Source: Aerococcus sp. Group 1 | GTDB taxonomy: Bacteria; Bacillota; Bacilli; Lactobacillales; Aerococcaceae | Direction of reading: 5' to 3' | Length of the DNA: 64,000 nucleotides | NCBI RefSeq assembly: GCF_000193205.1 | Contig: NC_015278.1 | Span: 1,674,001-1,738,000, forward strand | Notes under the pieces: model-generated | Told to the model about the DNA's origin: nothing | Seen by the model: only the letters and a program-made list of their open reading frames with translations | Databases searched by the model: none | Translations under genes and position numbers: made by a program | Part shown: piece after piece, positions 45,824 through 54,047 of the stretch | Layout: each line of letters begins with the position of its first letter | Position numbering within the stretch: position 1 is the stretch's first letter

Positions 45824-47694
45824 TATTCCCAATCATCCTCTCCCATATCAGGTTCAAAGGGCAGAGAAATAAAGAAGGTTGATCCCTTATTCTCAATACT
45901 ATTGGCCCAAATTTTTCCGTGATGTAATTCCACAACTTCCTTAGCGATAGCCAGACCTAGACCTGAACCACCTTGTTGGCGGGAGCGGGCCTTATCTACC
46001 CGGTAAAAACGGTCGAAAACATGTCCAAGAGCTTTTTGTGGAATACCTAGTCCTTGGTCTTGAACACTTAATATGGCCTCGTTATGAGTGGTCATGAGAC
46101 GGACCGTAATCGTCCCCCCATCCGGCGAATACTTGATAGCGTTGTTTAAGATATTATCAATCACTTGGGTGAGGCGGTCTTGGTCAGCCTCCACCCAGAT
46201 CGGTGACTTGGTTAATTCGCGTTGGATATGGTATTCTTCATTGACATAATCCTCTGATTGAATCATCATATCGAAGCGGTCCAAGATATGGTTGACTAAA
46301 CCTTGGAAATCAATCAACTCCAGGTTCATTTCCTGGCGGTTAGAGTCCATCCGAGAGAGGTTCAAGAGGTCGCTAATCATTCGAATCATGCGGTCCGTTT
46401 CCCTTTGAATGACACCGAGAAATTCTACCGCTAATTCAGAATCCTTAATAGCGCCATCAGCCAGGGCTTCACTATAGGACCTGACACTGGTCAAGGGCGT
46501 CCGCAATTCATGAGAAACATTAGAAACAAATTGGCGGCGGTCACGTTCAATCTTTTCATGCTCAGTCACATCGGTTAAGACCCAAACTAGACCACTGACA
46601 TAGCCCGACTCCCTTTGGATGACAGATAACTCACCCTTAATAATGGATTCTTGGCCATCATCAGAAGTAAAATGCATTAAAATATCACTTTCACTATTCA
46701 ATAACTCACGGAAAGTATATTTATCCCTTAAATTAAGCACTTCCATAATGGAATGACCCATAATTTCAGCTTCTTTTTTGCCGATTAATTCACAGGCCCG
46801 GTTATTGGTAATCATGACCCGGCTGCGGCGGTCAGTGGCAATCACCCCATCGGTCATATGTTTTAAGACCGAGTCTAGCCGTTGGCGTTCAGATTCCGTG
46901 GATTCTTGGGCCTCGCGTACTCGAACTGATAGATAGTTAATCGACTGGGCTAAAACACCCATCTCATCATTACTATAGACCTTAACCTGGTCACTATAAT
47001 TTCCATCGGCAATCTTTTCAATTTGATTGGTCATTTCTTGGACTGGGCCGGTAATCCCTCTAGAGATTAAGACCGCCAGTAAAATGGAAAAAACCAAGGC
47101 CAAGCCCGATGAAGTGATATAAATCAAGCCCGTATTTTGCACTTGGTTGTAGACACTTTCAATGTTGACCGTCACACTTAAAACCCCGATCAAAAGACCG
47201 GAATTATCCGATGAAAAAATAGGGACAACATATTGTTTAATTCGTAAGTTCTCTTCATTATCATACATTTCCTTACTCAGACTGGTGTTATTATAGAGAA
47301 CTGTACGGATCATGTTATCAGTCGTTTGTTGGCCCACATTGGCCTGGTTGCTGGGGTTACTTGAAGCAAGAATCTGTCCCTTATCATCAACCACCAAGGT
47401 TTCTAAAACATTGCTAACATTAAAACGACGCAATGAATTAATTAATTGCGCCTGTTGGTCACTCGTCTTATTATCTTCATTTTGAATAATGGGCCGGACA
47501 CTATCCTCCAAGAAGCCAATTTGCACATTCATTTGATCATCAAAGCTGCGCATCATTTCCTGTTCCAATTGTTGGATAAAATATGCCCCGGCAAATTGCA
47601 AACCAAGTAATAAGAGCAAGATAATGACCAAAGGAATCTTTAAATGAATCGAATTAAGAAAGGAAATTTTCGATTTTTCTTGTTTTTCCTTCAT
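45823..47694 (-). CDS. walK: Sensor histidine kinase WalK
   Basis: A 623-residue sensor: membrane span at about 15-35, an extracellular sensory domain, a second span near 185-205, HAMP, PAS (about 260-370), HisKA with the phosphorylated histidine in FVSNVSHELRTPLTSVRSY, and HATPase_c with N-box NILNNAIKYSPDGG and QDQGLGIPQ, then GGSGLGLAIAKEVVELHHG. WalK senses cell-wall state and phosphorylates WalR. It is 6 bp after walR. Confidence 0.96.
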   Translation of the reverse strand: MKEKQEKSKISFLNSIHLKIPLVIILLLLLGLQFAGAYFIQQLEQEMMRSFDDQMNVQIGFLEDSVRPIIQNEDNKTSDQQAQLINSLRRFNVSNVLETLVVDDKGQILASSNPSNQANVGQQTTDNMIRTVLYNNTSLSKEMYDNEENLRIKQYVVPIFSSDNSGLLIGVLSVTVNIESVYNQVQNTGLIYITSSGLALVFSILLAVLISRGITGPVQEMTNQIEKIADGNYSDQVKVYSNDEMGVLAQSINYLSVRVREAQESTESERQRLDSVLKHMTDGVIATDRRSRVMITNNRACELIGKKEAEIMGHSIMEVLNLRDKYTFRELLNSESDILMHFTSDDGQESIIKGELSVIQRESGYVSGLVWVLTDVTEHEKIERDRRQFVSNVSHELRTPLTSVRSYSEALADGAIKDSELAVEFLGVIQRETDRMIRMISDLLNLSRMDSNRQEMNLELIDFQGLVNHILDRFDMMIQSEDYVNEEYHIQRELTKSPIWVEADQDRLTQVIDNILNNAIKYSPDGGTITVRLMTTHNEAILSVQDQGLGIPQKALGHVFDRFYRVDKARSRQQGGSGLGLAIAKEVVELHHGKIWANSIENKGSTFFISLPFEPDMGEDDWE

Positions 47695-47700
47695 TGCTTC

Positions 47701-48408
47701 CTACTCCTGGTCATTATCTTGGAGATAATACCCCACCCCACGGCGGGTCATGAGTAATTTGGGATGGCTGGGGGTGTCTTCGATCTTCTCACGTAGACGA
47801 CGCACAGTCACGTCCACGGTACGAACATCGCCAAAGTAGTCATAGCCCCATACCGTCTGCAAGAGGTGTTCTCGGGTCATCACTTGGCCTAAGTGCTTGG
47901 ACAAGTAATGGAGGAGCTCGAACTCACGGTGAGTCAGGTCAACTTCCTTACCATTCTTAGACACATAGTAGGCGTCTTCATGAATGGTTAGGTTACCGAC
48001 ATTTAATTCATTACTGTCTTCTTTTTCTTCTGCAGCCTCAACGTTAACCTGAGAACGGCGGAGGTTGGCCTTAATCCGTGCTGAAAGCTCCCGATTGGAA
48101 AAAGGCTTGGTCACATAGTCGTCAGCTCCCATTTCCAAACCGAGCACCTTGTCAATTTCTTCACCCTTAGCGGTTAACATAATGATAGGAACACTGCTGG
48201 TCTTACGGATTTCACGACAAACTTCCAAGCCGTCTTTTTTAGGCAACATTAAATCCAAAACAATAAGGTCAGGTTGGTAGCTGGCAAAGCTTTCTAAGGC
48301 TTCTTCGCCATCGAAAGCTGCCAGGGTATCATAGCCTTCCTTTTGAAGGTTGAAAGTAATGATATCTGAAATTGGTTTTTCATCATCAACGACTAAAATT
48401 TTTTTCAT
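47701..48408 (-). CDS. walR: Response regulator WalR
   Basis: A 235-residue OmpR/PhoB-type regulator. The receiver domain (1-120) starts [19 protein letters not shown], with the phosphorylated aspartate in [16 protein letters not shown] and the lysine in [11 protein letters not shown] winged-helix domain (about 135-235) includes [26 protein letters not shown] and [13 protein letters not shown]. It controls wall hydrolase genes; a WalR box is present before the LysM-CHAP gene. It is the first gene of the operon, with AAGGAG before the ATG. Confidence 0.97.
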   Translation of the reverse strand: MKKILVVDDEKPISDIITFNLQKEGYDTLAAFDGEEALESFASYQPDLIVLDLMLPKKDGLEVCREIRKTSSVPIIMLTAKGEEIDKVLGLEMGADDYVTKPFSNRELSARIKANLRRSQVNVEAAEEKEDSNELNVGNLTIHEDAYYVSKNGKEVDLTHREFELLHYLSKHLGQVMTREHLLQTVWGYDYFGDVRTVDVTVRRLREKIEDTPSHPKLLMTRRGVGYYLQDNDQE

Positions 48409-48608
48409 TATTAAAACTCCTTAAGTGTAACAGTTACAGCAGATGACGATATGGCTAGAAGAAAATCCATAAGCATCGTATGACTGGAACCCGTTTTAGT
48501 TTAAGAACTTCAATTTTCCATCTAAATTTCCCTATTTCCACCAATCTAAGTCAACCACTGCAACAGGGTCAACTAAGAATTGTCAATAGAATACTCTCTA
48601 ATTTATAC

Positions 48609-48637
48609 ATTATACCGTGAAAAGGGTGAAAAACCAA
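48609..48637 (-). promoter_or_regulatory. Promoter of the wal operon
   Basis: On the minus strand TTGGTT (48637-48632) and TATAAT (48614-48609) are 17 bp apart, leaving a leader of about 195 nt. The leader contains a 13-nt palindrome TGTAACAGTTACA (48426-48438) next to the ribosome binding site. The rest of the 385-bp gap toward the LysM-CHAP gene holds that gene's terminator and a weak hairpin (about 48678-48712). Confidence 0.7.
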
Positions 48638-48749
48638 TGCCAGCCCTTTGATTTCTGACTTCTCACATGGCTTCTAAGCAAAAAAGCGAGTCTTGGTGGT
48701 GCCAAAAGCTCGCTTGTAATCATGTATCATCCATAAAAATTGACTAAAT

Positions 48750-48780
48750 AAAAAACGAGTGGGGTAAACACTCGTTTTTT
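48750..48780 (-). terminator. Terminator after the LysM-CHAP gene
   Basis: AAAAAACGAGTG (48750-48761) pairs with CACTCGTTTTTT (48769-48780) around a 7-nt loop. The T tract on the minus strand follows the hydrolase gene, which ends at 48794. Confidence 0.9.
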
Positions 48781-48793
48781 ATTACTTGATTTA

Positions 48794-50125
48794 TTAGAAA
48801 TGGATGTAGGATGAGGCTGCTGCAGAACCAGCATCAACGGTACGGTAAGTCACGTTTGGTGAGCCACCGAAGTTCATTTCTGAAATACGGATGGAACCAT
48901 CTGGGTTAACCCCTTCAACAAAGGCAACGTGGCCATAACTAGATGCACCTGCAACACCGGCTGGGAAGGAAACCACAGAGCCGACGGTTGGTGTATTTGA
49001 TACTGGGATACCATGATTACTTGCAGTATATGCCCACTGGTTAGCGTTACCCATAGGACCAGGAACTGGTTTGCCTAAGGCATGTAGGCGGTTGATGACA
49101 TAATAAGTACATTGTCCTGCTGGAGCTAAACCACGTGGGTCAACACTCCCATCATAAGCAGATAAGACAGTCGCATTGTTTGTGCTTACTGGTTGAGCTT
49201 GTACTTGGGTATTAGCTGCTTGGTAAGTTTGGGCTTGTAATTGAGCCTTTTCAATTTCAGCTTGTTCAGCAGCTTGGGCTGCCTTTTGTTCTTCAGCTTC
49301 CTTAGCGGCTTGAGCGGCTCTTTGGGCTTCGGCTTCCTTGGCAGCTTGTTCTGCCTGATCTTTTTCAGCAGCTTCTTTTGCTGGAGCAGCTTCACTAACT
49401 ACAGTTTCTTCAACTTTTACTTCTTTGGCTGGAGCTGGGCTAGCGACTTCTGCTTCAACAACTTCTGTTTCAGGAGCGACTTGAGTTTCTTTTACTTCAG
49501 GAGCTGCTGGTGCTTCAACTGGATTGACCTTTTCTTCTACATGGCCTTCATTGGCAGTCACTTCAGGAAGTTCAGTAACTAATTTTTCTTCTTCAACAAC
49601 TGAAGCTTGAGGAGCTGCTTGGTATTCAGCAACTGGCGCTGGGCTTTCTTGTAAAGCTACTTTTACTTGTAATTGTTGACCAATTAAGATTAAGTCCCCT
49701 TGTAAACCGTTCAAGTCACGAATGGCTTGGGCAGTAGTGTTAAATTGAGCAGCAATTTTGTTTAAAGTGTCTCCAGCAACAACGGTGTAAACGCCATTAG
49801 CATCTGCAGTTTGGCTAGTAGTGGTTTTTGCAGCAGGTGCTGGTGCTGGTTTTTCAGCTTTAACTTCTTTTTTATGAGAAGCTTGAGGTGTTTCTGCAGA
49901 AGGAACGTCTAAAGTTTCCCCAGCGAAGATAAGGTTAACATCTTCAATGTTGTTACCGTCACGTAATTCTTCAATAGTGGTATTAAATTGAAGTGCTAAT
50001 TCAGATAGAGTGTCCCCTACCTTAATGGTATATTCAGCCGCATCAACATTTGGTGCGATAACAGCTGCCAAGGCCGCTGAAGTCAGTACAGATGTTCCTA
50101 ACATGATTTTCTTTGTCTTTTTCAT
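48794..50125 (-). CDS. Secreted LysM-LysM-CHAP peptidoglycan hydrolase
   Basis: A signal peptide (cleavage after VDA, about residue 30) precedes two LysM domains: YTIKVGDTLSELALQFN (31-74) and YTVVAGDTLNKIAAQFN (about 112-155). A proline/glutamate-rich linker and an alanine/lysine/glutamate-rich helical stretch (about 240-300, with repeated AAKEAE-like units) follow. The C-terminal CHAP domain (about 325-443) has GQCTYYVINRLH with the catalytic cysteine and YGHVAFVEGV with the histidine. LysM binds peptidoglycan; CHAP cleaves its peptides. A WalR box overlaps its promoter, and it is divergent from clcA. Confidence 0.95.
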   Translation of the reverse strand: MKKTKKIMLGTSVLTSAALAAVIAPNVDAAEYTIKVGDTLSELALQFNTTIEELRDGNNIEDVNLIFAGETLDVPSAETPQASHKKEVKAEKPAPAPAAKTTTSQTADANGVYTVVAGDTLNKIAAQFNTTAQAIRDLNGLQGDLILIGQQLQVKVALQESPAPVAEYQAAPQASVVEEEKLVTELPEVTANEGHVEEKVNPVEAPAAPEVKETQVAPETEVVEAEVASPAPAKEVKVEETVVSEAAPAKEAAEKDQAEQAAKEAEAQRAAQAAKEAEEQKAAQAAEQAEIEKAQLQAQTYQAANTQVQAQPVSTNNATVLSAYDGSVDPRGLAPAGQCTYYVINRLHALGKPVPGPMGNANQWAYTASNHGIPVSNTPTVGSVVSFPAGVAGASSYGHVAFVEGVNPDGSIRISEMNFGGSPNVTYRTVDAGSAAASSYIHF

Positions 50126-50186
50126 AATTCTGTTTTACCCCCAGAAATTTTTAAAATTTATTAAAATCTATTTATTCACAATATCT

Positions 50187-50230
50187 ATTATATATGCTGG
50201 GGAATTTTTTTGGGTAACAAGTCGATTACA
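50187..50230 (-). promoter_or_regulatory. WalR box and promoter of the LysM-CHAP gene
   Basis: The minus strand reads TGTAAT-N5-TGTTAC (50230-50214), an exact WalR consensus (TGTWAH-N5-TGTWAH). It lies where a -35 would be; the -10 TATAAT is at 50192-50187 and there is no consensus -35. This is the layout of an activator-dependent promoter. Transcription would start near 50180. Confidence 0.75.
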
Positions 50231-50382
50231 AATTATTTCATTTTCGCCTTCTTAGTGAAAAATTAAAAGCTTATCTTTTATAAGCCATATCTTTTTAAAG
50301 AATTATTAAATATTGCTATGGCCCCTTTCCTGGGGTACTTTTTTCTTTAGGTCAATTTTAGAGAGAAATTATTCACTGGCTC

Positions 50383-50411
50383 TGTAATATTTTTGTAATA
50401 TATTTTGTAAT
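50383..50411 (+). promoter_or_regulatory. Three TGTAAT hexamers, candidate WalR-type sites
   Basis: TGTAAT occurs at 50383-50388, 50394-50399 and 50406-50411, with spacers of 5 and 6 bp. The first pair fits the WalR consensus exactly. It lies roughly 230 bp before clcA and 260 bp before the LysM-CHAP gene, so the target is unclear. The rest of this 485-bp gap is A/T-rich without other recognised features. Confidence 0.5.
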
Positions 50412-50554
50412 ATTGAAACATTTCCTGTCTTTTTTGCGAAATAGACCGATGCAATCCAGGGGTTTTCCTCATTTTATTTATAATTAGCCTGACTTTTTCT
50501 CAATCGCTCTGAATCCTCTAAGTGAGATTTTTCATGTCGTCTTGACAGCCTTGC

Positions 50555-50583
50555 TATAATGGAAGTGATATCGTCTGAGACGA
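50555..50583 (+). promoter_or_regulatory. clcA promoter -10 and adjoining palindrome
   Basis: TATAAT at 50555-50560 with a TG one base earlier forms an extended -10. Just downstream, at 50571-50583, is the palindrome TCGTCTGAGACGA, a candidate operator or 5' hairpin. Confidence 0.55.
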
Positions 50584-50610
50584 TTAACTCTCTAGAAAGA
50601 AGGCTGAAAA

Positions 50611-51939
50611 GTGAAAACAAGTCCGTTCAAAGCCAATAAATTGCAGACCGAAGTGGCTAAGTCACACGCCCTCTCAATCATCGAGGCCATTGCCGTAGGA
50701 GCCTTAGCGGGATTCTTCGCAGTCCTCTACCGCTATTTATTAGGCTATGCTTCCCAGTGGCACACTTGGCTCTTTAGCCAAAATCATTTAAGCTTTATCG
50801 CTATAACTATCATTACGGTAATCCTGATGGCTGGGGTTACCGGCTACTTATTAAAACGGTCTCCCCTCTCTGGAGGCAGCGGCATTCCTCAGGTGACGGG
50901 AGAATTACTGGGACAATTTAATATGCCGGTTCTTTCCTTATTAATATCAAAATTTGTAGGGGGGCTTTTTGCCATCATTAGTGGGATGTCTTTAGGACGT
51001 GAGGGTCCTTCGATTCAAATCGGGGCAGCTGTGGCTAAGGGTTACAGTAAAAAACGCCAGACCAGTCCCGAAGACACTCGCCTCTTAATTACTGCCGGAG
51101 CCGCTGCCGGTTTAGCAGCTGCCTTTAATGCTCCAATTGCGGCAAGCTTATTTGTATTAGAAGAGATTCATAAGAGTATTTCTTCCTTTATCTTAATTCC
51201 TGCCCTGATTTCAGCCATCCTAGCTGACTTGATCTCTAAATCGCTATTTGGTTTACAGCCCTCCTTTGCCCTAAAAACGCCAGAAAGCTTTCCCTTAAAA
51301 CTTTATTTTGCTCTTATCCTTTTGGGGATAGCCTCTGCTGTTATCGGCTATTGCTTTTCCAAGGCACTTTTAGCCTTGCAAACCACCATGCAAAAATTTT
51401 TTCCAAAAATAATTCACCGAGTGATGGTCGGTTTCCTATTGGCTGCTTTAGTTTCCTATGGTTTTTCTTGGATAACCGGGTCAGGGCATGAACTGGTTTT
51501 TGACTTTATCGCCCAACCCTTTTCCCTGAAGCTCCTCTTAATCATTCTCTTTGCCAAGATTTTCTTTACCGCCTTTTGCTATAGCACGGGGGTTTCTGGC
51601 GGAATTTTTCTTCCTACATTGGCCATTGGTTGTCTCAGTGGGGCTAGCGTTTTTATGCTTATTCAGCTTTTTCTTCCTATTGATTCAGCCTTATTAACTA
51701 ATTTCATGGTTTTAGGCATGGTTGGGGTTCTAACGGCTGTGGTACGGTCGCCATTAACTTCTATCATTCTCGTAGTGGAAATGGTAGGCAATCTCAACAA
51801 CCTCCTGCCCTTGGCCATAGTGGCTGCCCTTGCCTATATCCTCTGCGAAAGACTGGGCCTGGCGCCTATTTATGATAGCCTTTATGAACGGATGCAGGAC
51901 AAAGCAGCGACAAAGCTCACCAAGAAAAAATTAGCCTGA
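50611..51939 (+). CDS. clcA: ClC family H+/Cl- exchange transporter
   Basis: A 442-residue membrane protein with the ClC signature elements: GGSGIPQV (selectivity filter), GREGPSIQIGAAVAKG, then GAAAGLAAAFNAPIAASLFVLEEI with the gating glutamates, GVSGGIFLPTLAIG, and a C-terminal VEMVGNLNNLLPLAIVAALAYILCERLG. It exchanges chloride for protons and often supports acid resistance. The start is GTG after GAAGG. The coding frame stops shortly after the last membrane segment; a TrkA-C domain continues in another frame downstream (51943-52157). Restoring one A in the run 51925-51930 would fuse them, so the missing tail is probably due to a one-base deletion. Confidence 0.9.
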   Translation: MKTSPFKANKLQTEVAKSHALSIIEAIAVGALAGFFAVLYRYLLGYASQWHTWLFSQNHLSFIAITIITVILMAGVTGYLLKRSPLSGGSGIPQVTGELLGQFNMPVLSLLISKFVGGLFAIISGMSLGREGPSIQIGAAVAKGYSKKRQTSPEDTRLLITAGAAAGLAAAFNAPIAASLFVLEEIHKSISSFILIPALISAILADLISKSLFGLQPSFALKTPESFPLKLYFALILLGIASAVIGYCFSKALLALQTTMQKFFPKIIHRVMVGFLLAALVSYGFSWITGSGHELVFDFIAQPFSLKLLLIILFAKIFFTAFCYSTGVSGGIFLPTLAIGCLSGASVFMLIQLFLPIDSALLTNFMVLGMVGVLTAVVRSPLTSIILVVEMVGNLNNLLPLAIVAALAYILCERLGLAPIYDSLYERMQDKAATKLTKKKLA

Positions 51940-51942
51940 CTT

Positions 51943-52157
51943 ATCAAGTGAGCGTCCTCTCCCAATTTAACCAGCTAGCTGTTAAAGACTTAGCCTTTCC
52001 GCCTAGTGCCCTGCTCTTAAATATTGAACGCAAGGGGCAAAGTATCACCCCACATGGTGATACCACACTCCAAGCCCTAGATACCGTAAAAGTCTTGTTA
52101 GATGAAGACGACTTAGCCGCTAGTAAAAAATATATCCACTCTATGAATAAAGATTAA
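51943..52157 (+). pseudogene. Out-of-frame TrkA-C tail of the ClC exchanger
   Basis: These codons encode a domain with the regulatory C-terminal TrkA-C pattern (SQFNQLAVKDLAFPPSALLL, GDTTLQALDTVKVLLDEDDL). With one A added to the run at 51925-51930 the exchanger reads on as KKKISLTYQVSVLSQFN into this segment. No ribosome binding site precedes it, so it is unlikely to be translated alone. Loss of the tail would remove a regulatory domain, not the channel. Confidence 0.8.
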
Positions 52158-52165
52158 AAATAAGG

Positions 52166-52270
52166 ATGTGAGGACGCCGTCAGAGACTTGAATCGCTGGA
52201 GGAAAGTACCATAAGCACAAGAATTTGTGCCTTGGAATTTTCTGAAGCGACTTCAAGTCTGGCGTCTGAA
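52166..52270 (+). repeat. Modular self-complementary intergenic element, copy 3
   Basis: A 94-nt nested hairpin spans 52173-52266. Its helices are GACGCC/GGCGTC, AGACTTGAA/TTCAAGTCT, CGCT/AGCG and an inner GCACAA/TTGTGC with a 4-nt loop. The inner strand contains TTGGAATTTTCTGAAGCG (52232-52249), identical to copy 2, and both share ATAAGCACA. The outer helices differ in sequence from copy 2 but pair in both. It lies between clcA and csbD. Confidence 0.75.
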
Positions 52271-52320
52271 CTCAACTAGAGCCTGCAACAACCGCGCCAG
52301 AAGGCAAGACTGCTACGTAT

Positions 52321-52367
52321 ACTATATCTGTAACTCGCTCTTCGCTTCGAACAGCTATAGCAACTGG
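52321..52367 (+). repeat. 47-nt module shared with 15951-15997
   Basis: This segment is nearly identical to the module inside copy 1 and has the same orientation. CTATA-CTGT can pair with ACAG-TATAG. It lies between copies 3 and 4. Confidence 0.85.
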
Positions 52368-52370
52368 AAG

Positions 52371-52550
52371 AAAAAGGAGCCTGAGACAAAAGTCCCAGGC
52401 TCCTTTTTAAAATACGAACCATCTATTCAAAACGTGCTCCAAAAGTCAGCCCTGACGTCCACTTCACGAACTATGTGCGATAGTTTTGCAACTATCTACC
52501 ATAGTTCGCTCCAGTGGTTCAGGACTCTTTTGACTTTTGTCGCACTCTCC
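52371..52550 (-). repeat. Modular self-complementary intergenic element, copy 4, with bidirectional terminator
   Basis: The outer stem pairs CAAAAGTCA (52440-52448) with TGACTTTTG (52531-52539) and AGCCCTGA with TCAGGACT, with one G-U pair in place of a G-C of copy 1. Inside is one hairpin with arms CGAACTATG (52467-52475) and CATAGTTCG (52500-52508). The tail (52407-52433) is nearly identical to that of copy 1. It ends in a strong hairpin with A5 and T5 flanks (52371-52408) that can terminate csbD on minus and clcA on plus. With copy 3 it fills the 421-bp gap. Confidence 0.85.
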
Positions 52551-52578
52551 TTTTAAATGATAAATTTATCTGTACTTC

Positions 52579-52776
52579 TTATTCCTTGTCGTCTGAAAAG
52601 CTATTCTTAACCCCATCAACTGCTCCCTTTACGGAGTCCTTTACATCGTTAACTGCTTCTTTAGCTTGAGCAGATAGGTCTTCAGTCTTGCCTTCGTTTT
52701 CGGTTTCTTTGTCATCAAATACTTTTCCAGCGGTTTCTTTGACTTTACCCTTAATTTGATCAAATTTTTCTGACAT
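52579..52776 (-). CDS. CsbD family stress protein
   Basis: A 65-residue hydrophilic protein beginning SEKFDQIKGKVKETAGKVFDDKE, the CsbD pattern, with the rest made of Lys/Asp/Glu/Ala helical repeats. CsbD-like proteins are induced by general stress; their function is not known. The ATG at 52776 follows AAGGAGG; an upstream extension of 15 residues has no support. It is flanked by an intergenic element and the birA promoter. Confidence 0.9.
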   Translation of the reverse strand: MSEKFDQIKGKVKETAGKVFDDKETENEGKTEDLSAQAKEAVNDVKDSVKGAVDGVKNSFSDDKE

Positions 52777-52881
52777 AACTTTTCCTCCTTTTATCTTATA
52801 TTCCCATTTTAACACGATCAAAGAGCTCTTTAAAATGATATGGTTAGCCTATCATTTGCGTCACCCTTTCTTAAAAATGAG

Positions 52882-52911
52882 TTGACAAGATTATCCCGAT
52901 CTTTGTAAAAT
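52882..52911 (+). promoter_or_regulatory. birA promoter
   Basis: TTGACA (52882-52887) and TAAAAT (52906-52911) are 18 bp apart, about 55 bp before the birA start. Confidence 0.75.
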
Positions 52912-52963
52912 ATAAAGTGTTTCTAGCTATTCGTTAAGATTATTCAGAAAGGAAGATACTTGC

Positions 52964-53947
52964 ATGACAACCAGTCAAGCGGTTTTAGAGCAGCTTATGG
53001 TAGCGCCCCTTAGCGGCCAGGTCCTAGCCGACCAACTCAACCTCTCCCGTAATGCAGTATGGAAGGCGGTTGAAAATCTGCGTAAAGAAGGCTTCGTCAT
53101 CGAATCTGGAAAGCAAGGCTACCAGATTCAAGCCTTACCCCAACGGCTAAACCAGAGTCTATTGACTTATTACCTGGACCAAGGGGAAGCCAAGTGGAAG
53201 CTCATTCTTTTAGATGAAGTGGGATCTACCAATGAGTATATCAAGGCCTATAAGAGTCAACACCAAGATGACTTGGTTATTTGTGCTAGTCAAAAACAAA
53301 CAGCCGGAAAAGGACGTCTAGGAAAAAGCTTCTATTCTTCCTTAGAGGATGGCTTGTATGTCAGTTTGGCTCTGAAGCCCAATTGTTCTAGCCCAGCTGA
53401 AGTACCTCTCTACACCCTCTTAGCGGCCAGTGCCGTGATCGACACTTTGGGGAGTTACTTAGCTGAACCCATCCAGGTCAAGTGGGTTAACGATCTCTTC
53501 TACCAAGGTCACAAGGCAGCTGGAATCCTTTGCGAAATGGTCTCTGACTTAGAGATTCCTAGCGTGTCTTATATTGTCATCGGTTTGGGTCTGAATTTAG
53601 CCGGTGACTTGTCTAAAGTGGCTGATATTAGGGAAATTGCTGGAACCTTTTTTGGAAAAGAGTTGCCTAAAGACTTTAATATTAACCAATTCTTAGCTGA
53701 CCTTATCCAATGCTTGATGACCTACCATCACCACTTTGCCCAAGGTGAATTTCTAGACACCTATAAGAAACACCTACTGGGTCTGGGTAAAGAAGTAAGC
53801 TACCAAGAAAACCAGGTCAATAAAACTGGGAAAATAAAAGGGATTAATGAACAAGGCCAGCTCTTAGTGGAAGATAAAGCTGGAGACATCCACGCCCTAA
53901 TCAGCCCCAATATTCATTTTGGGAGTCAACAATTCGTTAGCGACTAG
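52964..53947 (+). CDS. birA: Bifunctional biotin ligase/repressor BirA
   Basis: A 327-residue protein with an N-terminal winged helix (SGQVLADQLNLSRNAVWKAVENLRKEGFVIESGKQGYQI, residues 1-60). A catalytic domain follows, with DEVGSTNEYIK, the biotin-binding loop QKQTAGKGRLGKSFYS, VKWVNDLFYQGHKAAGILCEM and a C-terminal SH3-like domain. It attaches biotin to carboxylases and, with biotinoyl-AMP, represses biotin genes. A matching operator lies between it and bioY. Confidence 0.95.
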   Translation: MTTSQAVLEQLMVAPLSGQVLADQLNLSRNAVWKAVENLRKEGFVIESGKQGYQIQALPQRLNQSLLTYYLDQGEAKWKLILLDEVGSTNEYIKAYKSQHQDDLVICASQKQTAGKGRLGKSFYSSLEDGLYVSLALKPNCSSPAEVPLYTLLAASAVIDTLGSYLAEPIQVKWVNDLFYQGHKAAGILCEMVSDLEIPSVSYIVIGLGLNLAGDLSKVADIREIAGTFFGKELPKDFNINQFLADLIQCLMTYHHHFAQGEFLDTYKKHLLGLGKEVSYQENQVNKTGKIKGINEQGQLLVEDKAGDIHALISPNIHFGSQQFVSD

Positions 53948-53961
53948 CTAGAAGCAAAAAC

Positions 53962-53993
53962 CTATTAATCCAGTTTAGATCTCTGGTTAATAG
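53962..53993 (+). promoter_or_regulatory. Candidate BirA operator upstream of bioY
   Basis: An inverted repeat with arms CTATTAATCC (53962-53971) and GGTTAATAG (53985-53993) spaced 13 bp apart resembles the Firmicute BirA site (TTAACC...GGTTAA). It lies in the 100-bp gap between birA and bioY, about 55 bp before the bioY start. A further GTTAAT is at about 54015. Confidence 0.7.
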
Positions 53994-54047
53994 ACGCAGT
54001 GGCTCAAAGGCCCTGTTAATCGATCTTTGCATAAGGAGAAAACAAAA

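Noticed and set aside
49241..49582. Long plus-strand reading frame opposite the LysM-CHAP linker
   Set aside because: It is a shadow of the Ala/Lys/Glu-rich coding sequence, giving a Phe/Ser-rich product with no start signals.
52194..52249. RNase P RNA-like segment (GAGGAAAGT block)
   Set aside because: Only a short resemblance; the element is about 100 nt and lacks the P4 partner and other conserved RNase P regions.
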